From Desulfovibrio aminophilus (GTDB lineage: Bacteria > Desulfobacterota > Desulfovibrionia > Desulfovibrionales > Desulfovibrionaceae), in contig NZ_JAMHGA010000007.1 in assembly GCF_023660105.1 (NCBI RefSeq), forward strand, positions 1-64,000: 64,000 bases of DNA. The letters run 5' to 3'. The translations under genes and the position numbers were made by a program. The notes beneath the pieces were generated by a model that worked only from the letters and a program-made list of their open reading frames with translations, had not been told where the DNA came from and searched no databases. This document shows, in pieces, positions 49,954-59,470 of the stretch (positions within the stretch are counted from its first letter, which is position 1; each line of letters begins with the position of its first letter).

Positions 49954-51285
49954 ATGATCCAGCCGTTCAAGGACGCCGTCGGATACTGCAAGGCCATCAT
50001 GCGCAATGGCCATGACGCATACATCATCAACGCCAAGCTCCAGAAGATGGTCCTGGACGCGGACCCCCGCGAACACGAGATCGACATCTGCACCGAGGCC
50101 GCTCTGGACGAGCTGCGCCGCCTCTTTCCCAAGATCAAGGAGTCCTCGGAGGAGGGCGTGGCCGGCGTGCTCAAGGAGGGCGGGACCGCGTTCCGCTTCC
50201 ACCACGCCGACGTGAACGCCGGGGCCCACCCCGAGGAGTGCGTGGCCAAGCTCACCCCGCGCCTGCTCAAGGCCCTGGAGAAGCGCGGCGAGATCCCGCT
50301 CTCCTCGGTCTGCCCCTATATCCCCTCGGCCAAGGACGCCTTGGAGGACTTCGCCGAGTTCGGCGAGGGCGAGCTGCGCTTCAAGGGCATCCCGGACGAG
50401 ACGCTCAAGCGCGACTACCTGCTGGCCGTGCGGGCCCTGCGCCTGGCCGCCAACTACAACCTGAAGATCGAGGCCAACACCTGGATGGCCATCCTGCGCG
50501 GCGCGCGTCGGGTGCTGGACTACGTCACGGTCACGGACCTGACCGACGAGTGGCGCAAGGTCGAGCCCGAAAACATGTGGCTCTTCGTGCAGCTGCTCTT
50601 CGACAGCCAGATCCTCCACGGGCTCATCCCCGAGCTGGCCGCCCTGTCCCGGGTCAAGCAGATCAAGAATCCGGAGGCGGGCGAGGAGGACGTGCTCTCG
50701 CACGTCATCGAGGTCATGCGCCGCTACCCCGAGGAACTGCCCTACGACTGGTACGGCACCGTGGCCTGCATGTTCCACGACGTGGGCAAGCTCTACACCG
50801 CCGAGTTCTACGACGGGCAGTGGTACTTCCTCCAGCACCACCACGTGGGCGCGAACATCACCCGCAAGATCCTCATGCGCCTGCGTTTCCCGGTGGAGGA
50901 GGTGGACCTCATCTGCGACCTGGTGCGCAACCACATGCGCCCGCACTTCATGCTCACGGACAAGGGCATCCGCCGTTTCAAGGCCTTCGACGAGTATCCC
51001 CGGGTCATCGAGATGGTCCGCGCGGACATCAAGGCCCGCAACGGCTCCTACCGCGAGCTCAACCACAACCTGAAGATGCTCGAGCGCGCCGACGTGCCCG
51101 AGGAGGCCCTGGAGCCGTTCCTCAACGGCAACGACATCATGAAGGTCACGGGCCTGAAGCCCGGCCCGGCCGTGGGCGTCATCCGCGAGGCCCTGCTCAA
51201 GGCCCAGATCGCGGGCGACGTGACCAACGTGGACGAGGCCAAGCAGTTCGTGAAGGCCTACAAGGAAAGCGAGAAGCTGCACTGA
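49954..51285 (+). CDS. CCA-adding-enzyme-like HD-domain protein with degenerate nucleotidyltransferase part
   Basis: The protein has 443 residues. The overall layout (nucleotidyltransferase head, an RDYLLAVRALRLAANYNLKIEANT linker as in poly(A) polymerase/CCA enzymes, then an HD domain with VACMFHDVGKL) follows CCA tRNA nucleotidyltransferases. The head's GGxVRD and DxD motifs are replaced: NGHDAYIINAK for the first and HEIDICTEA for the second, so CCA addition may not be possible. The HD part looks complete (His-Asp in FHDVGK). The stop overlaps galE by one base. A tRNA- or nucleotide-repair role is inferred. Confidence 0.78.
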   Translation: MIQPFKDAVGYCKAIMRNGHDAYIINAKLQKMVLDADPREHEIDICTEAALDELRRLFPKIKESSEEGVAGVLKEGGTAFRFHHADVNAGAHPEECVAKLTPRLLKALEKRGEIPLSSVCPYIPSAKDALEDFAEFGEGELRFKGIPDETLKRDYLLAVRALRLAANYNLKIEANTWMAILRGARRVLDYVTVTDLTDEWRKVEPENMWLFVQLLFDSQILHGLIPELAALSRVKQIKNPEAGEEDVLSHVIEVMRRYPEELPYDWYGTVACMFHDVGKLYTAEFYDGQWYFLQHHHVGANITRKILMRLRFPVEEVDLICDLVRNHMRPHFMLTDKGIRRFKAFDEYPRVIEMVRADIKARNGSYRELNHNLKMLERADVPEEALEPFLNGNDIMKVTGLKPGPAVGVIREALLKAQIAGDVTNVDEAKQFVKAYKESEKLH

Positions 51286-52247
51286 TGCCGCGCGCGGTCC
51301 TGGTCACCGGCGGAGCCGGGTACATCGGCGGGCACGCCTGCAAGGCCCTGGCCCGCGCCGGATACCTGCCGGTCACCGTGGACGATCTCTCGGCCGGTCA
51401 CGAGTGGGCCGTGAAGTGGGGCCCGCTCGTGCGCGCCGACGTGGCCGACCGCGCGGCCCTGGACGCCGTGTTCCGGGAGCACCGCCCCGAGGGCGTGCTG
51501 CACTTCGCGGCCCGCATCGAGGTGGGCGAGTCCATGCGCGACCCGGGCAAGTATTACGGCAACAACTGCGTGGCCAGCCTGCGCCTGCTGGAGGCCATGC
51601 GCGACCACGGCTGCCGGCGCATCGTCTTCTCCAGCACCTGCGCGGTCTACGGCGCGCCCCAACGCCTGCCCCTGACCGAGGACCACCCGCAGTGGCCGGT
51701 GAACACCTACGGCTGGAGCAAGTTCACCGTGGAGCGCATGCTGGAGGACTTCCACCGGGCCCACGGCATCGCCAACCTGCGGCTGCGCTACTTCAACGCC
51801 GCCGGGGCCGACCCGGACGCCGAACTGGGCGAGGAGCACGACCCCGAGACGCACCTCATCCCCCTGGTCCTGCGCGCGGCCGCCGGGCGGGGGGCCATCA
51901 GGGTCTTCGGGCGGGACTACGACACGCCCGACGGCACCTGCCTGCGCGACTACATCCACGTCACGGACCTGGCCCGGGCCCACGTCTCGGCCCTGAACCT
52001 CCTGGAGCAGGGCGGCTCGCAGGCCCTCAACCTGGGCGTGGGCAAGGGCTTCAGCGTGCGCGAGGTCCTGGATACGGCGGAGCGGGTCACGGGCCGGAGC
52101 ATCCCCCAGGAGGACGCCCCGCGCCGCGAGGGCGACCCGGCCGCGCTCCTGGCCGAGCCCACGGCCGCCAAGCGGGCCCTGGACTGGGAGCCGGAGTACG
52201 GCCTGGAGGACATGATCGCCCACGCCTGGGCCTGGATGAACCGTTAG
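51285..52247 (+). CDS. galE: UDP-glucose 4-epimerase
   Basis: The protein has 320 residues: VLVTGGAGYIGGHACKAL, TVDDLSAGHEWAV, VLHFAARIEVGESM, SSTCAVYGAP, YGWSK with Tyr-x3-Lys, LRYFNAAGADPD and the LRDYIHVTDLA motif, all specific to GalE. It interconverts UDP-glucose and UDP-galactose, and may serve the surface glycans. It starts in the overlap with the HD-domain protein and converges with a four-base overlap on the hydroxyacid dehydrogenase. Confidence 0.96.
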   Translation: MPRAVLVTGGAGYIGGHACKALARAGYLPVTVDDLSAGHEWAVKWGPLVRADVADRAALDAVFREHRPEGVLHFAARIEVGESMRDPGKYYGNNCVASLRLLEAMRDHGCRRIVFSSTCAVYGAPQRLPLTEDHPQWPVNTYGWSKFTVERMLEDFHRAHGIANLRLRYFNAAGADPDAELGEEHDPETHLIPLVLRAAAGRGAIRVFGRDYDTPDGTCLRDYIHVTDLARAHVSALNLLEQGGSQALNLGVGKGFSVREVLDTAERVTGRSIPQEDAPRREGDPAALLAEPTAAKRALDWEPEYGLEDMIAHAWAWMNR

Positions 52248-53230
52248 CGCAACACTTCCGGGTTGAGGCAGGTGGGCGGCGCGCCGCCCAGGAGCATGGC
52301 CAGGAGATTCCTCGCCGCCAGCAGGGCCATGTCCCGACGGGCGTCGAAGGTGGCCGAGCCCACGTGCGGCAGCAGGACCACGTTTTTCAGTTCCGCCAGA
52401 CCCTCGGCCAGGCGCGGCTCGTTCTCGTAGACGTCCAGCCCGGCCCCGGCGATGACCCCCTGGCGCAGCGCCTCCGCGAGGTCGTCCTCCTTGACCACCG
52501 GGCCGCGCGCCGTGTTCACCAGGATGGCCGTGGGCTTCATGCGCCGCAGGGTTTCAGCCCGGAAGAGGTGGCGCGTGGACGGGGTCAGCGGGGCATGCAC
52601 GCTGACGAAGTCCGAGCGGGCCAGCAGTTCCTCGAAGGGGACCAGCTCGGCCTTCAGTTCGCGCTCCAGGATTTCGTTCCGCCTTCCCGAGGAACTGGTG
52701 TAGAGTACGGGCATGTCGAAGCCCCGGGACATGCGGGCCATGGCCGTGCCGATGCGGCCCGCGCCCACGATGCCCAGCGTCCGACCGGTGACGTCCGCGC
52801 CGAGGAACTGCAGCGGGCCCCAGCCGGTCCAGGAGCCGGAGCGCATGACAGCGTCCGTCTCCACCACCCGGCGGGCGGCGGCCAGGAGCAGGGCCCAGGC
52901 CAGTTCGGCCGTGGCCGTGGTGAGCACGTCCGGGGTGTTGGACACCGGGATGCCCCGGCGGGTGGCCTCGGCCACGTCGATGTTGTCGAAGCCCACGGCG
53001 TAGTTGGCGTAGCCGCGCAGCTTCGGGGCCGCGTCGAGGAAGGCCGCGTCGATGCGTTCGGTGAGCAGGCCGATGACGCCCTCGGCGTCGGCCACGGCGG
53101 CCAGCAACTCGGCCCGGGTGAGCGGCCGGTCCTCGGGGTTTACCGCCACGTCGCAGGAGGCGGCCAGGAGATCCAGGCCCTCCCGGGGGAGGCGGCGGGT
53201 GACGTAGACTTTCGGACGGATTTCAGGCAT
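52244..53230 (-). CDS. D-isomer-specific 2-hydroxyacid dehydrogenase (glyoxylate/hydroxypyruvate reductase type)
   Basis: The protein has 328 residues: [15 protein letters not shown] at the N-terminus, [16 protein letters not shown], the NAD-binding [16 protein letters not shown], then [21 protein letters not shown] and the catalytic His in LLPHVGSAT. The Arg/Glu/His triad of the family is present. Glyoxylate or hydroxypyruvate reduction is the commonest activity of this branch. Its stop overlaps galE by four bases. It is oriented opposite to its neighbours. Confidence 0.9.
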   Translation of the reverse strand: MPEIRPKVYVTRRLPREGLDLLAASCDVAVNPEDRPLTRAELLAAVADAEGVIGLLTERIDAAFLDAAPKLRGYANYAVGFDNIDVAEATRRGIPVSNTPDVLTTATAELAWALLLAAARRVVETDAVMRSGSWTGWGPLQFLGADVTGRTLGIVGAGRIGTAMARMSRGFDMPVLYTSSSGRRNEILERELKAELVPFEELLARSDFVSVHAPLTPSTRHLFRAETLRRMKPTAILVNTARGPVVKEDDLAEALRQGVIAGAGLDVYENEPRLAEGLAELKNVVLLPHVGSATFDARRDMALLAARNLLAMLLGGAPPTCLNPEVLR

Positions 53231-53332
53231 GGGGCAGTCCTCCCGTCGGCAGTCTAGGGCGGACGCGCCCCGGGATCAAGCGGCGGACCTTGTCCCGCCA
53301 TGCGCCGCGAGGCGTCGAAGAGGCCGTATTTC

Positions 53333-54376
53333 ATGCTGAACCTGCTGGACCTGACCTTCTCCGAACTGGAGTCCTTTTTCGTCGAGGACCTCAAGGAGCC
53401 GCGCTTCCGCGCGGCCCAGGTCTGGCAGTGGCTCTGGCAGAAGGACGCCCGCGACTTCGCGGCCATGACCAACCTCTCCAAGGCCCTGCGCGACAAGCTG
53501 GCGGCCCGGGCGGCGGCGGCCTGGCCCGAGGTGGCCGACGTCCGCGCGAGCCGCGACGGGACCATCAAGTTCCTCCTGCGTCTGGGCGACGGCAAGCTCA
53601 TCGAGTCCGTGCTCATCCCCAACGACAAGCTGGCCCGCTACACCCAGTGCCTGTCCACCCAGGTGGGCTGCGCCATGGCCTGCACCTTCTGCAACACCGG
53701 GCTCATGGGCTTCGAGCGCAACCTGACCCAGGGCGAGATATTGGGCCAGATCCTGGTGGGCCGGGCGCACCTGGCCGCCTCGGGCCTCGCGCCGCTGACC
53801 AACCTCGTGTTCATGGGCATGGGCGAGCCGCTGCTCAACCTGGACTGGCTGCTCAAGTCCCTGGCCACCTTGAACAGCGACACGGGCCTGAACATCTCCT
53901 GGCGGCGCACCACGGTCTCCAGCGTGGGCCTGCCCAAGGGGCTGGAAGTCCTCGGCGCTTCCGGGCTGGCCCTGCCCGCGATCTCCCTGCACGCGCCGAC
54001 CCAGGAATTGCGGGCGCGGATCATGCCCAAGGCAGCCCGGATTCCCCTGGACGAGCTGCTGGCCGCCCTGGACCGCTACCCCATGAAGCCGCGCGAGCGG
54101 ATCACCTTCGAATACCTCCTGCTGCGCGGGGTCAACGACTCCCCGGCCCACGCCCGGCAGCTGCACAAGCTTCTCTGCAACCGGCGCTGCAAGGTGAACC
54201 TCATCGCCTACAACGCCACCGAGGACTCGCCCTACGAGTCCCCGGACACGGACGCCGTGCTGGCCTTCGAGAAGGTCCTCTGGGACAAGGGCATGACCGC
54301 CACCATCCGGCGGAGCATGGGCACGGACATCAAGGCCGCCTGCGGCCAGCTGAAGGCCGAAAGCCTCCGGGAGTAG
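53333..54376 (+). CDS. rlmN: Dual-specificity 23S rRNA/tRNA adenine C2-methyltransferase
   Basis: From the ATG at 53333 the protein has 347 residues ([12 protein letters not shown]), which fits the family start; an in-frame ATG at 53300 would add 11 residues and has a weaker ribosome-binding site. It is a radical SAM enzyme with CAMACTFC (Cys-x3-Cys-x2-Cys), [22 protein letters not shown] and the C-terminal [15 protein letters not shown] with the second catalytic Cys. It methylates A2503 of 23S rRNA and A37 of some tRNAs. It is a housekeeping gene. Confidence 0.95.
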   Translation: MLNLLDLTFSELESFFVEDLKEPRFRAAQVWQWLWQKDARDFAAMTNLSKALRDKLAARAAAAWPEVADVRASRDGTIKFLLRLGDGKLIESVLIPNDKLARYTQCLSTQVGCAMACTFCNTGLMGFERNLTQGEILGQILVGRAHLAASGLAPLTNLVFMGMGEPLLNLDWLLKSLATLNSDTGLNISWRRTTVSSVGLPKGLEVLGASGLALPAISLHAPTQELRARIMPKAARIPLDELLAALDRYPMKPRERITFEYLLLRGVNDSPAHARQLHKLLCNRRCKVNLIAYNATEDSPYESPDTDAVLAFEKVLWDKGMTATIRRSMGTDIKAACGQLKAESLRE

Positions 54377-54460
54377 GCGTTCCGGCGGCATGGACAACCC
54401 GGTTCGAAGCGTTTATGTTTTCACGCCCGGCCGCGCGGGGAGCGGCCGGAGGGGGTTCTG

Positions 54461-54835
54461 ATGGGACAGTACAATGTGGCCATTGTCGGCCTGGGCCGCG
54501 TGGGGGCGTTCTTCCTGGAGCGCCTGCTCAAGCACCGCAAGAACGGCGTGAACATCGCCGCCGTGGTGGAGATGCGCGACACGCCCGGCAAGATCCTGGC
54601 CCAGGACGAGGGCATCCCGGTGCTCTCCCTGGACGCCCTGGCGGACAACAGCGACGACCTGCATCTCGTGTTCGAATTGACCGGCAGCCTGAACGTGCGC
54701 GCCCAGCTCAAGAGCGACCTGGCCCTGGCCGGGAACCACCACACCATCGTGGTGCCCGAGGCCGTGGCCCACTTCATGTCCGTGCTCCTGGGCGAGGGCG
54801 CCCTTCCCGACGTGCACCCCGACAAAGGACTCTGA
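54461..54835 (+). CDS. Small NAD-binding Rossmann protein upstream of hisI
   Basis: The protein has 124 residues: [18 protein letters not shown] gives a Rossmann GxGxxG, and [14 protein letters not shown] and [13 protein letters not shown] resemble the NAD-binding half of aspartate/homoserine-dehydrogenase-like enzymes. No catalytic domain follows, so it may be a regulatory or incomplete dehydrogenase. It starts after GGAGGGGGTTCTG and ends five bases before hisI, indicating co-transcription with the histidine genes. Confidence 0.75.
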   Translation: MGQYNVAIVGLGRVGAFFLERLLKHRKNGVNIAAVVEMRDTPGKILAQDEGIPVLSLDALADNSDDLHLVFELTGSLNVRAQLKSDLALAGNHHTIVVPEAVAHFMSVLLGEGALPDVHPDKGL

Positions 54836-54840
54836 CCTCC

Positions 54841-55215
54841 ATGCTCACTCCCGATTTCGCCAAGATGAACGGCCTGGTGCCGGCCATCGCCCAGGACGCC
54901 GCCAGCGGCGAGGTCCTCATGATGGCCTACATGAACGAGGACTCCTGGAAAAAGACCCTGGAGACCGGCGAGGTCCATTACTGGAGCCGCAGCCGCAAGG
55001 AACTCTGGCACAAGGGCGGCACCTCGGGCCACGTGCAGAAGGTCCGTTCCATCCGCCTGGACTGCGACAACGACACCATCCTCCTGCTCGTCGAGCAGGT
55101 GGGCGGCGCGGCCTGCCATACCGGCTACCGCAGCTGCTTCTTCCGCGAACTCAAGGACGGCGCCGTCGCCGAATGCTGCCCCAAGGTCTTTGATCCCAAG
55201 GAGGTCTACAAATAG
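54841..55215 (+). CDS. hisI: Phosphoribosyl-AMP cyclohydrolase
   Basis: The protein has 124 residues with [40 protein letters not shown] and the zinc-binding [11 protein letters not shown] cluster, all signatures of the stand-alone HisI. It opens the purine ring of phosphoribosyl-AMP in histidine synthesis. No HisE domain is fused. Its stop overlaps the GTG start of hisG by one base. Confidence 0.96.
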   Translation: MLTPDFAKMNGLVPAIAQDAASGEVLMMAYMNEDSWKKTLETGEVHYWSRSRKELWHKGGTSGHVQKVRSIRLDCDNDTILLLVEQVGGAACHTGYRSCFFRELKDGAVAECCPKVFDPKEVYK

Positions 55216-56096
55216 TGTCCAGCGAAAACCTGCTCAAGCTCGGCATCCCCAAGGGCTCCCTCCAGGAGGCCACGATCAAGCTGTTCGAGAAGTCCGGCTG
55301 GAAGATCCGCATGCACGCCCGGAACTACTTCCCGGAGATCAACGACAAGGAAATCAAGTGCAGCATGTGCCGGGCCCAGGAAATGTCCGTGTACGTCGAG
55401 TCCGGCGTGCTGGACGCGGGCCTCACCGGCAAGGACTGGATTCTGGAGAACAACTCCGACGTGGTCGTGGTCTCGGACCTGGTCTACTCCAAGGTCTCCA
55501 GCCGCCCGGCCAAGTGGGTGCTGGCGGTCAACGGCGCCTCGCCCTACAAACGGCCCGAGGACCTGGCCGGAAAGAAGATCGCCACCGAGCTGGTGAATTT
55601 CACCAAGGGCTACTTCGACTCCATCAACGTGCCCGTGGACGTGGCCTTCTCCTGGGGAGCCACCGAGGCCAAGGTGGTCGAGGGTCTGTGCGACGCCATC
55701 GTGGAGGTCACCGAGACCGGCACGACCATCCGGGCCAACGGCCTGCGGATCATCGCCGAGCTCATGCAGACCAACACCCGGCTCATCGCCAACAAGAAGG
55801 CCTGGGATGATCCCTGGAAGCGCCGCAAGATCGAGCACCTGAACCTGCTTTTGCAGGGCGCGCTGCGGGCCGAAAAGCTCGTGGGCCTGAAGATGAACAT
55901 GCCCAAGGCCAAGATGGCCGAGGCCAAGAAGCTCCTGCCCAGCCTGACCTCGCCCACCGTGGCCGAGCTGGCCGACACCGACTGGCTCTCCGTGGAGATC
56001 GTGGTGGACGAGGCCATTGTCCGCGATCTCATCCCGCAGCTCAAGGAGCTGGGGGCCGAGGGCATCATCGAGTACCCCCTGAACAAGGTCATCTAG
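55215..56096 (+). CDS. hisG: ATP phosphoribosyltransferase, long form
   Basis: The protein has 293 residues, beginning at a GTG (55215) that shares one base with the hisI stop. [21 protein letters not shown] starts the catalytic part, and ECSM-like [13 protein letters not shown] and [10 protein letters not shown] follow. The length and the C-terminal domain ([19 protein letters not shown]) indicate the long, histidine-regulated form that does not need HisZ. It commits ATP and PRPP to histidine. A perfect 14-bp hairpin terminator follows at 56134. Confidence 0.95.
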   Translation: MSSENLLKLGIPKGSLQEATIKLFEKSGWKIRMHARNYFPEINDKEIKCSMCRAQEMSVYVESGVLDAGLTGKDWILENNSDVVVVSDLVYSKVSSRPAKWVLAVNGASPYKRPEDLAGKKIATELVNFTKGYFDSINVPVDVAFSWGATEAKVVEGLCDAIVEVTETGTTIRANGLRIIAELMQTNTRLIANKKAWDDPWKRRKIEHLNLLLQGALRAEKLVGLKMNMPKAKMAEAKKLLPSLTSPTVAELADTDWLSVEIVVDEAIVRDLIPQLKELGAEGIIEYPLNKVI

Positions 56097-56133
56097 GTTC
56101 CGGCCGCGCGCCGGACCCTGTGCGCGAAAAAGG

Positions 56134-56167
56134 AAGGCCCGCCCCGGCATCCGGGGCGGGCCTTCTT
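56134..56167 (+). terminator. Intrinsic terminator after hisG
   Basis: A perfect 14-bp stem (56134-56147 pairing with 56151-56164) with a 3-base CAT loop, followed by a short pyrimidine run (CTTCTT). It would end the histidine transcript. Confidence 0.85.
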
Positions 56168-56405
56168 CACACTCGGGCCGGGAGGCCTGTCCCGGAGGGG
56201 CGGATTCGTGACGCCGCCGGATCGCCTCCGGACGGCCGCCGTCGGCTTTCCGCCGCGCCGGCTGCCGGTGAAAACCGTTGCGCCGCAAGGGTCGAGACGG
56301 AAAACGGCCTGGTCTCGGCCGCTAGCCGCCCGGCATTGCGCGACTTTTCCCGGCGGCGCGGGAGCGCCCCCTGTAATCGCCCGGAATCACTAGAGCGAGT
56401 ATGGG

Positions 56406-56434
56406 TTTACAGGGTTTCCCGGTCCTGCTATAAA
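56406..56434 (+). promoter_or_regulatory. Sigma-70-type promoter of the 3D-domain gene
   Basis: TTTACA at 56406-56411 and TATAAA at 56429-56434 are 17 bases apart, with an extended -10 TGC directly before. The predicted start near 56441 gives a ~125-base leader to the TTG start at 56565. Confidence 0.7.
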
Positions 56435-56564
56435 GACACTCAGCCACCTGAACCTCGCCCGAATCGGGCACCCACTCCCACACACCGACATCGGCATTGA
56501 ACTTGCTCCCTGGTTCAGGACGTTTCGGCGCACCGCGCCGTTCACATGCAACAGGAGATCTGTT

Positions 56565-57059
56565 TTGAACGTACGAGCCATACTGAATTTCACCCTGCTG
56601 CCCTTCATGGCGATCATGGTCATCAGCATGGGCTGGACCCTGCATCGCAAGAACGCCGAAATCTCCATGCTCGAGGAGAAATTGGTGGACAACGAATACA
56701 AGGGCGAGGCCCGCCAGTTCCTGGCCAACGTGCCGGTGAACCCGGGCTCCGGGACCCGCGAGGTCCAGCAGGTGACCGTGACCGCCTACAATCCCACCCA
56801 CGATCAGACCGACGGCGACCCGCTCATCGCGGCCAGCATGCGCAAGGTCCGGCCCGGAACCGTGGCCGTGTCCCGCGACCTGTTCGACCAGGGTTGGGTC
56901 TTCGGCAAGAAGGTGCGCATCGAGGGTCTGGGGATCTTCGAGATCAACGACCTCATGAACCCCCGCCACACCAAGCGGGTGGACGTGTTCATGTGGGACG
57001 AGAAGGAGGCCCAGGCCTTCGGCAAGAAGCGCATCAAGGTGGCCCTGCTGCACATCTAG
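56565..57059 (+). CDS. Membrane-anchored 3D-domain protein, TTG start
   Basis: The protein has 164 residues, starting at TTG 56565 with AGGAG ten bases upstream; no better ATG exists in frame before the hydrophobic segment. One N-terminal membrane segment (ILNFTLLPFMAIMVISMGW) anchors it, then a short coiled region. The domain from ~70 has VTVTAYNPTHDQTDGDPLIAA and FEINDLMNPRHTKRVDVFM, the three-aspartate 3D domain of MltA/RpfB-like lytic enzymes. It may act on the cell wall. A terminator follows. Confidence 0.82.
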   Translation: MNVRAILNFTLLPFMAIMVISMGWTLHRKNAEISMLEEKLVDNEYKGEARQFLANVPVNPGSGTREVQQVTVTAYNPTHDQTDGDPLIAASMRKVRPGTVAVSRDLFDQGWVFGKKVRIEGLGIFEINDLMNPRHTKRVDVFMWDEKEAQAFGKKRIKVALLHI

Positions 57060-57080
57060 GACGGTTCGAGCGCGTGAGAA

Positions 57081-57117
57081 GAGAGGCGTCCCCGGCCGGG
57101 GGCGCCTCTCTTTTTTT
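57081..57117 (+). terminator. Intrinsic terminator after the 3D-domain gene
   Basis: GAGAGGCG at 57081-57088 pairs with CGCCTCTC at 57103-57110 and the stem extends inward through a C-rich/G-rich segment; seven T residues follow (57111-57117). It separates this gene from the converging PocR-domain gene. Confidence 0.88.
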
Positions 57118-57127
57118 CGGGACGGGC

Positions 57128-57619
57128 CTAGTTTCCGGGCAGGGCGCGCACGCGCTCTTCCAGATAGTCCACGATCTCGTCCGCGTCGCCCCAGGTGATG
57201 GAGGCCACGCTCCCCGCCCGGCCGCGGATGTCGTCCATGCTCAGGCCCGTGGCCTTGCGGATCATGAATTCGTCCACCTCGCCGCCGTCGCAGACCTTGC
57301 CGCAGCCCCCCAGGCTGCCCATGAACAGGTCGTCCACGACCACCGGTACGGCGATGCGCAGCATGCCCGCGCCGCACTCCTCGATCATCGGCTTGCCGGT
57401 CTCGCGCAGGACGCGGGCGAAGTGTCTCCCCGCCTCGAGGCAGACCTCGGCAGCGCCGTCCCCGCCGCCGCGAATGGCGGGGCACAGCTCGTTGGCCCAG
57501 ACCGTGTTGGCGACCAGCGGCCGCCCCTGGGCGTCGTTGATGGACGGGTTCAGCCCGAAACGGGCATGGATCTCCTTCCCCACTGCCAGCCATTGCTCCA
57601 TGCTCAAGATCTTCAGCAT
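57128..57619 (-). CDS. Stand-alone PocR-type sensory domain protein
   Basis: The protein has 163 residues from the ATG at 57619, with AAGGGGGGAGCC before it. LSMEQWLAVGKEIHARFGLNPSI, VWANELCPAIRG, GKPMIEECGAGMLRIAVPV and GGCGKVCDGGEVDEF are signatures of the PocR sensory domain (PF10114), with several conserved cysteines. No output domain is attached, so it may bind a ligand or metal and act through a partner. It is divergent from the YitT-family gene. Confidence 0.82.
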   Translation of the reverse strand: MLKILSMEQWLAVGKEIHARFGLNPSINDAQGRPLVANTVWANELCPAIRGGGDGAAEVCLEAGRHFARVLRETGKPMIEECGAGMLRIAVPVVVDDLFMGSLGGCGKVCDGGEVDEFMIRKATGLSMDDIRGRAGSVASITWGDADEIVDYLEERVRALPGN

Positions 57620-57768
57620 GGCTCCCCCCTTGATTCGCCTCTGGGCCTTGTCGACGCTCTCTCCCCGGAGTAGAATCGATATATTGCGTGGCCGTGAGCG
57701 ACCGTAACCCGGCAGGAAGCCGGAGGCAAGCCGGTTTCGCCCGCCGAAGCCGACCAACCAAGGAAACC

Positions 57769-58650
57769 ATGCCCCTGCCCCAGTCCCTGCACCAACGGTT
57801 TCGCCGCTTTAGTTTCGGCGTGCCCTGGAACCTCTTCCTCATCACCGCCGGATCGCTCCTGGTGGCCTTCGCGGTGAAGTCCCTGGCCGCGCCCTTCGGC
57901 CTGCTCACCGGCGGCATGTCCGGCCTGGGCCTGCTCTGCTTCTACCTCTTCCCCAAGCTTTCGGCCGGAGCCTGGTACTTCCTGCTCAACGTGCCGGTCT
58001 TCGTCCTGGGCTGGGTCTCGGTGAGCCGCCGCTTCATCCTCTACAGTCTCTACGGCATGGCCGCCGTGACCGTGTTCATCGAGGCCATCGACTACGTGGC
58101 CCCCATCCAGGACGTCTGGCTGGCGGTCATCGCCTGCGGCGCCTGCATGGGCCTGGGCATCGGCATGGCCATGCGCTCCCTGGGCTCCACCGGCGGCGTG
58201 GACATCCTGGCCGTGATGTGCAAGGAGCGCTTCAACATCTCCATCGGCACCTTCGACTTCTGGTTCAACATCGCCGTGTTCGCGGCCGGATTCTCCTTCC
58301 TGGAGCTGAACGTCATGCTCTACTCCCTGGCCATGACCCTGATCATCTCCATGGTCACGGACTACTGCCTGCGGGTCTTCGCCAACCGCGTCATGGTCCT
58401 GGTCATCTCGGAACGGCCCCGGGAGGTGCTGGAGGTGATCCTGCGCCAGCTGGACCGTGGGGCCACCGTGCTCTCCGGCCGGGGCGGCTACACCGGGCAC
58501 GACAAGGAAGTGGTCCTGACCATGATCAACGGCATCCAGCTCAAGCGGCTGGAGGAACTGGTCTATTCCATCGACCCCAGGGCCTTCACCATCATGGGCT
58601 CGGGGTTTCACGTGCTCGGCGAGGGCTTCTCGCCGCGCAAGGTCTACTGA
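57769..58650 (+). CDS. YitT-family membrane protein
   Basis: The protein has 293 residues with five or six membrane segments in the first ~210 (for example LFLITAGSLLVAFAVKSL and AVIACGACMGLGIGMAM) and the GLLTGGMSGLGLL and GSTGGVDILAV motifs of the YitT family. A C-terminal DUF2179-type domain (VILRQLDRGATVLSGRGGYTG) follows. The ATG is preceded by AAGGAAACC. The transported substrate is unknown. It lies ten bases from the SAM hydrolase gene. Confidence 0.9.
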   Translation: MPLPQSLHQRFRRFSFGVPWNLFLITAGSLLVAFAVKSLAAPFGLLTGGMSGLGLLCFYLFPKLSAGAWYFLLNVPVFVLGWVSVSRRFILYSLYGMAAVTVFIEAIDYVAPIQDVWLAVIACGACMGLGIGMAMRSLGSTGGVDILAVMCKERFNISIGTFDFWFNIAVFAAGFSFLELNVMLYSLAMTLIISMVTDYCLRVFANRVMVLVISERPREVLEVILRQLDRGATVLSGRGGYTGHDKEVVLTMINGIQLKRLEELVYSIDPRAFTIMGSGFHVLGEGFSPRKVY

Positions 58651-58660
58651 GGAGGGCGTC

Positions 58661-59467
58661 ATGGAACCCAGGCAAGCGCGCGCGGCCAGACCCGTGGCCC
58701 TGCTGACGGACTTCGGACTTTCCGACCCCTACGTGGGCCAGATGCGGGGGGTGCTGGCCCGGCTGGCCCCGGCCGCCCCGGTGCTCGACCTGACCCACGG
58801 GGTGGCCCCCTTCAACCTGCCCCAGGCCGCCTATTTCCTCGCCGCCAGCGCCCCGCACTTCCCGGAGGACACGGTCTTCACCGCCGTGGTGGACCCCGGC
58901 GTGGGCACGGACCGCCGCATCGTGGCCCTGGAGCGGCGCGGGCAGATCTTCCTGGCCCCGGACAACGGCCTGCTCGGCTTGATCCTCACCGGCCAGGAGC
59001 CGGTGCGGGCCTTCGACCTGACTCCGGACGCCCTGGCCCTGGGCCGCTCCTCGGCCACCTTCCAGGGCCGCGACCTCATGGCCCCGCTGGCGGCCCGCCT
59101 GGCCCTGGGCGAGGCCCCCTCGGTGCTCGGCCTGGCCATGGACCCCTCCGGCCTGGAGCGCGGCGCCTGGAGCTCCCCGGTCTTCGCCGAGAAGCGGGTC
59201 GCGGCCAGCGTCCTGCACGTGGACCGTTTCGGCAACTGCGCCCTGAACCTGCGCGAGAACGCCGCCGTCCCGGCCCAGGGGCTGCGGCTCCTCCTGCCCG
59301 CGCCCAAGCCCCTGCGCCGGGTGCGGACCTACGCCGACCTGGCCCAGGGCGAGATCGGCCTGCTCTCCGGCAGCCAGGGATTCCTGGAGCTGGCGCTGTA
59401 CATGGGCTCGGCCGCCCGCTCCCTGGGCATCAACCCGGGCGCGGAACTCACCCTGGCCTGGGACTGA
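58661..59467 (+). CDS. S-adenosyl-L-methionine hydroxide adenosyltransferase (DUF62)
   Basis: The protein has 268 residues: VALLTDFGLSDPYVGQM, LDLTHGVAPFNLPQAAYFL, VVDPGVGTDRRIVAL and APDNGLLGLIL are the ordered motifs of the SAM hydrolase family, and DRFGNCALNL marks the C-terminal domain. The conserved Asp-Arg-His waterside triad of this family converts SAM to adenosine and methionine. Its neighbours are YitT and cobS. Confidence 0.9.
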   Translation: MEPRQARAARPVALLTDFGLSDPYVGQMRGVLARLAPAAPVLDLTHGVAPFNLPQAAYFLAASAPHFPEDTVFTAVVDPGVGTDRRIVALERRGQIFLAPDNGLLGLILTGQEPVRAFDLTPDALALGRSSATFQGRDLMAPLAARLALGEAPSVLGLAMDPSGLERGAWSSPVFAEKRVAASVLHVDRFGNCALNLRENAAVPAQGLRLLLPAPKPLRRVRTYADLAQGEIGLLSGSQGFLELALYMGSAARSLGINPGAELTLAWD

Positions 59468-59470
59468 CGC

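Larger units (their letters stand above)
56097..56564. other. 468-base intergenic region between hisG and the 3D-domain gene
   Basis: It contains the hisG terminator (56134-56167) and a strong sigma-70-type promoter (56406-56434) for the downstream gene. The 230 bases between these show scattered GC-rich inverted elements but no recognisable RNA gene, riboswitch or reading frame with family features. Confidence 0.6.

Noticed and set aside
56262-56300. Cobalamin-riboswitch-like GCCGGTGAAAACCG segment
   Set aside because: The B12 box (GCCACTG type) and the expected stems are absent, and the downstream gene has no cobalamin link.
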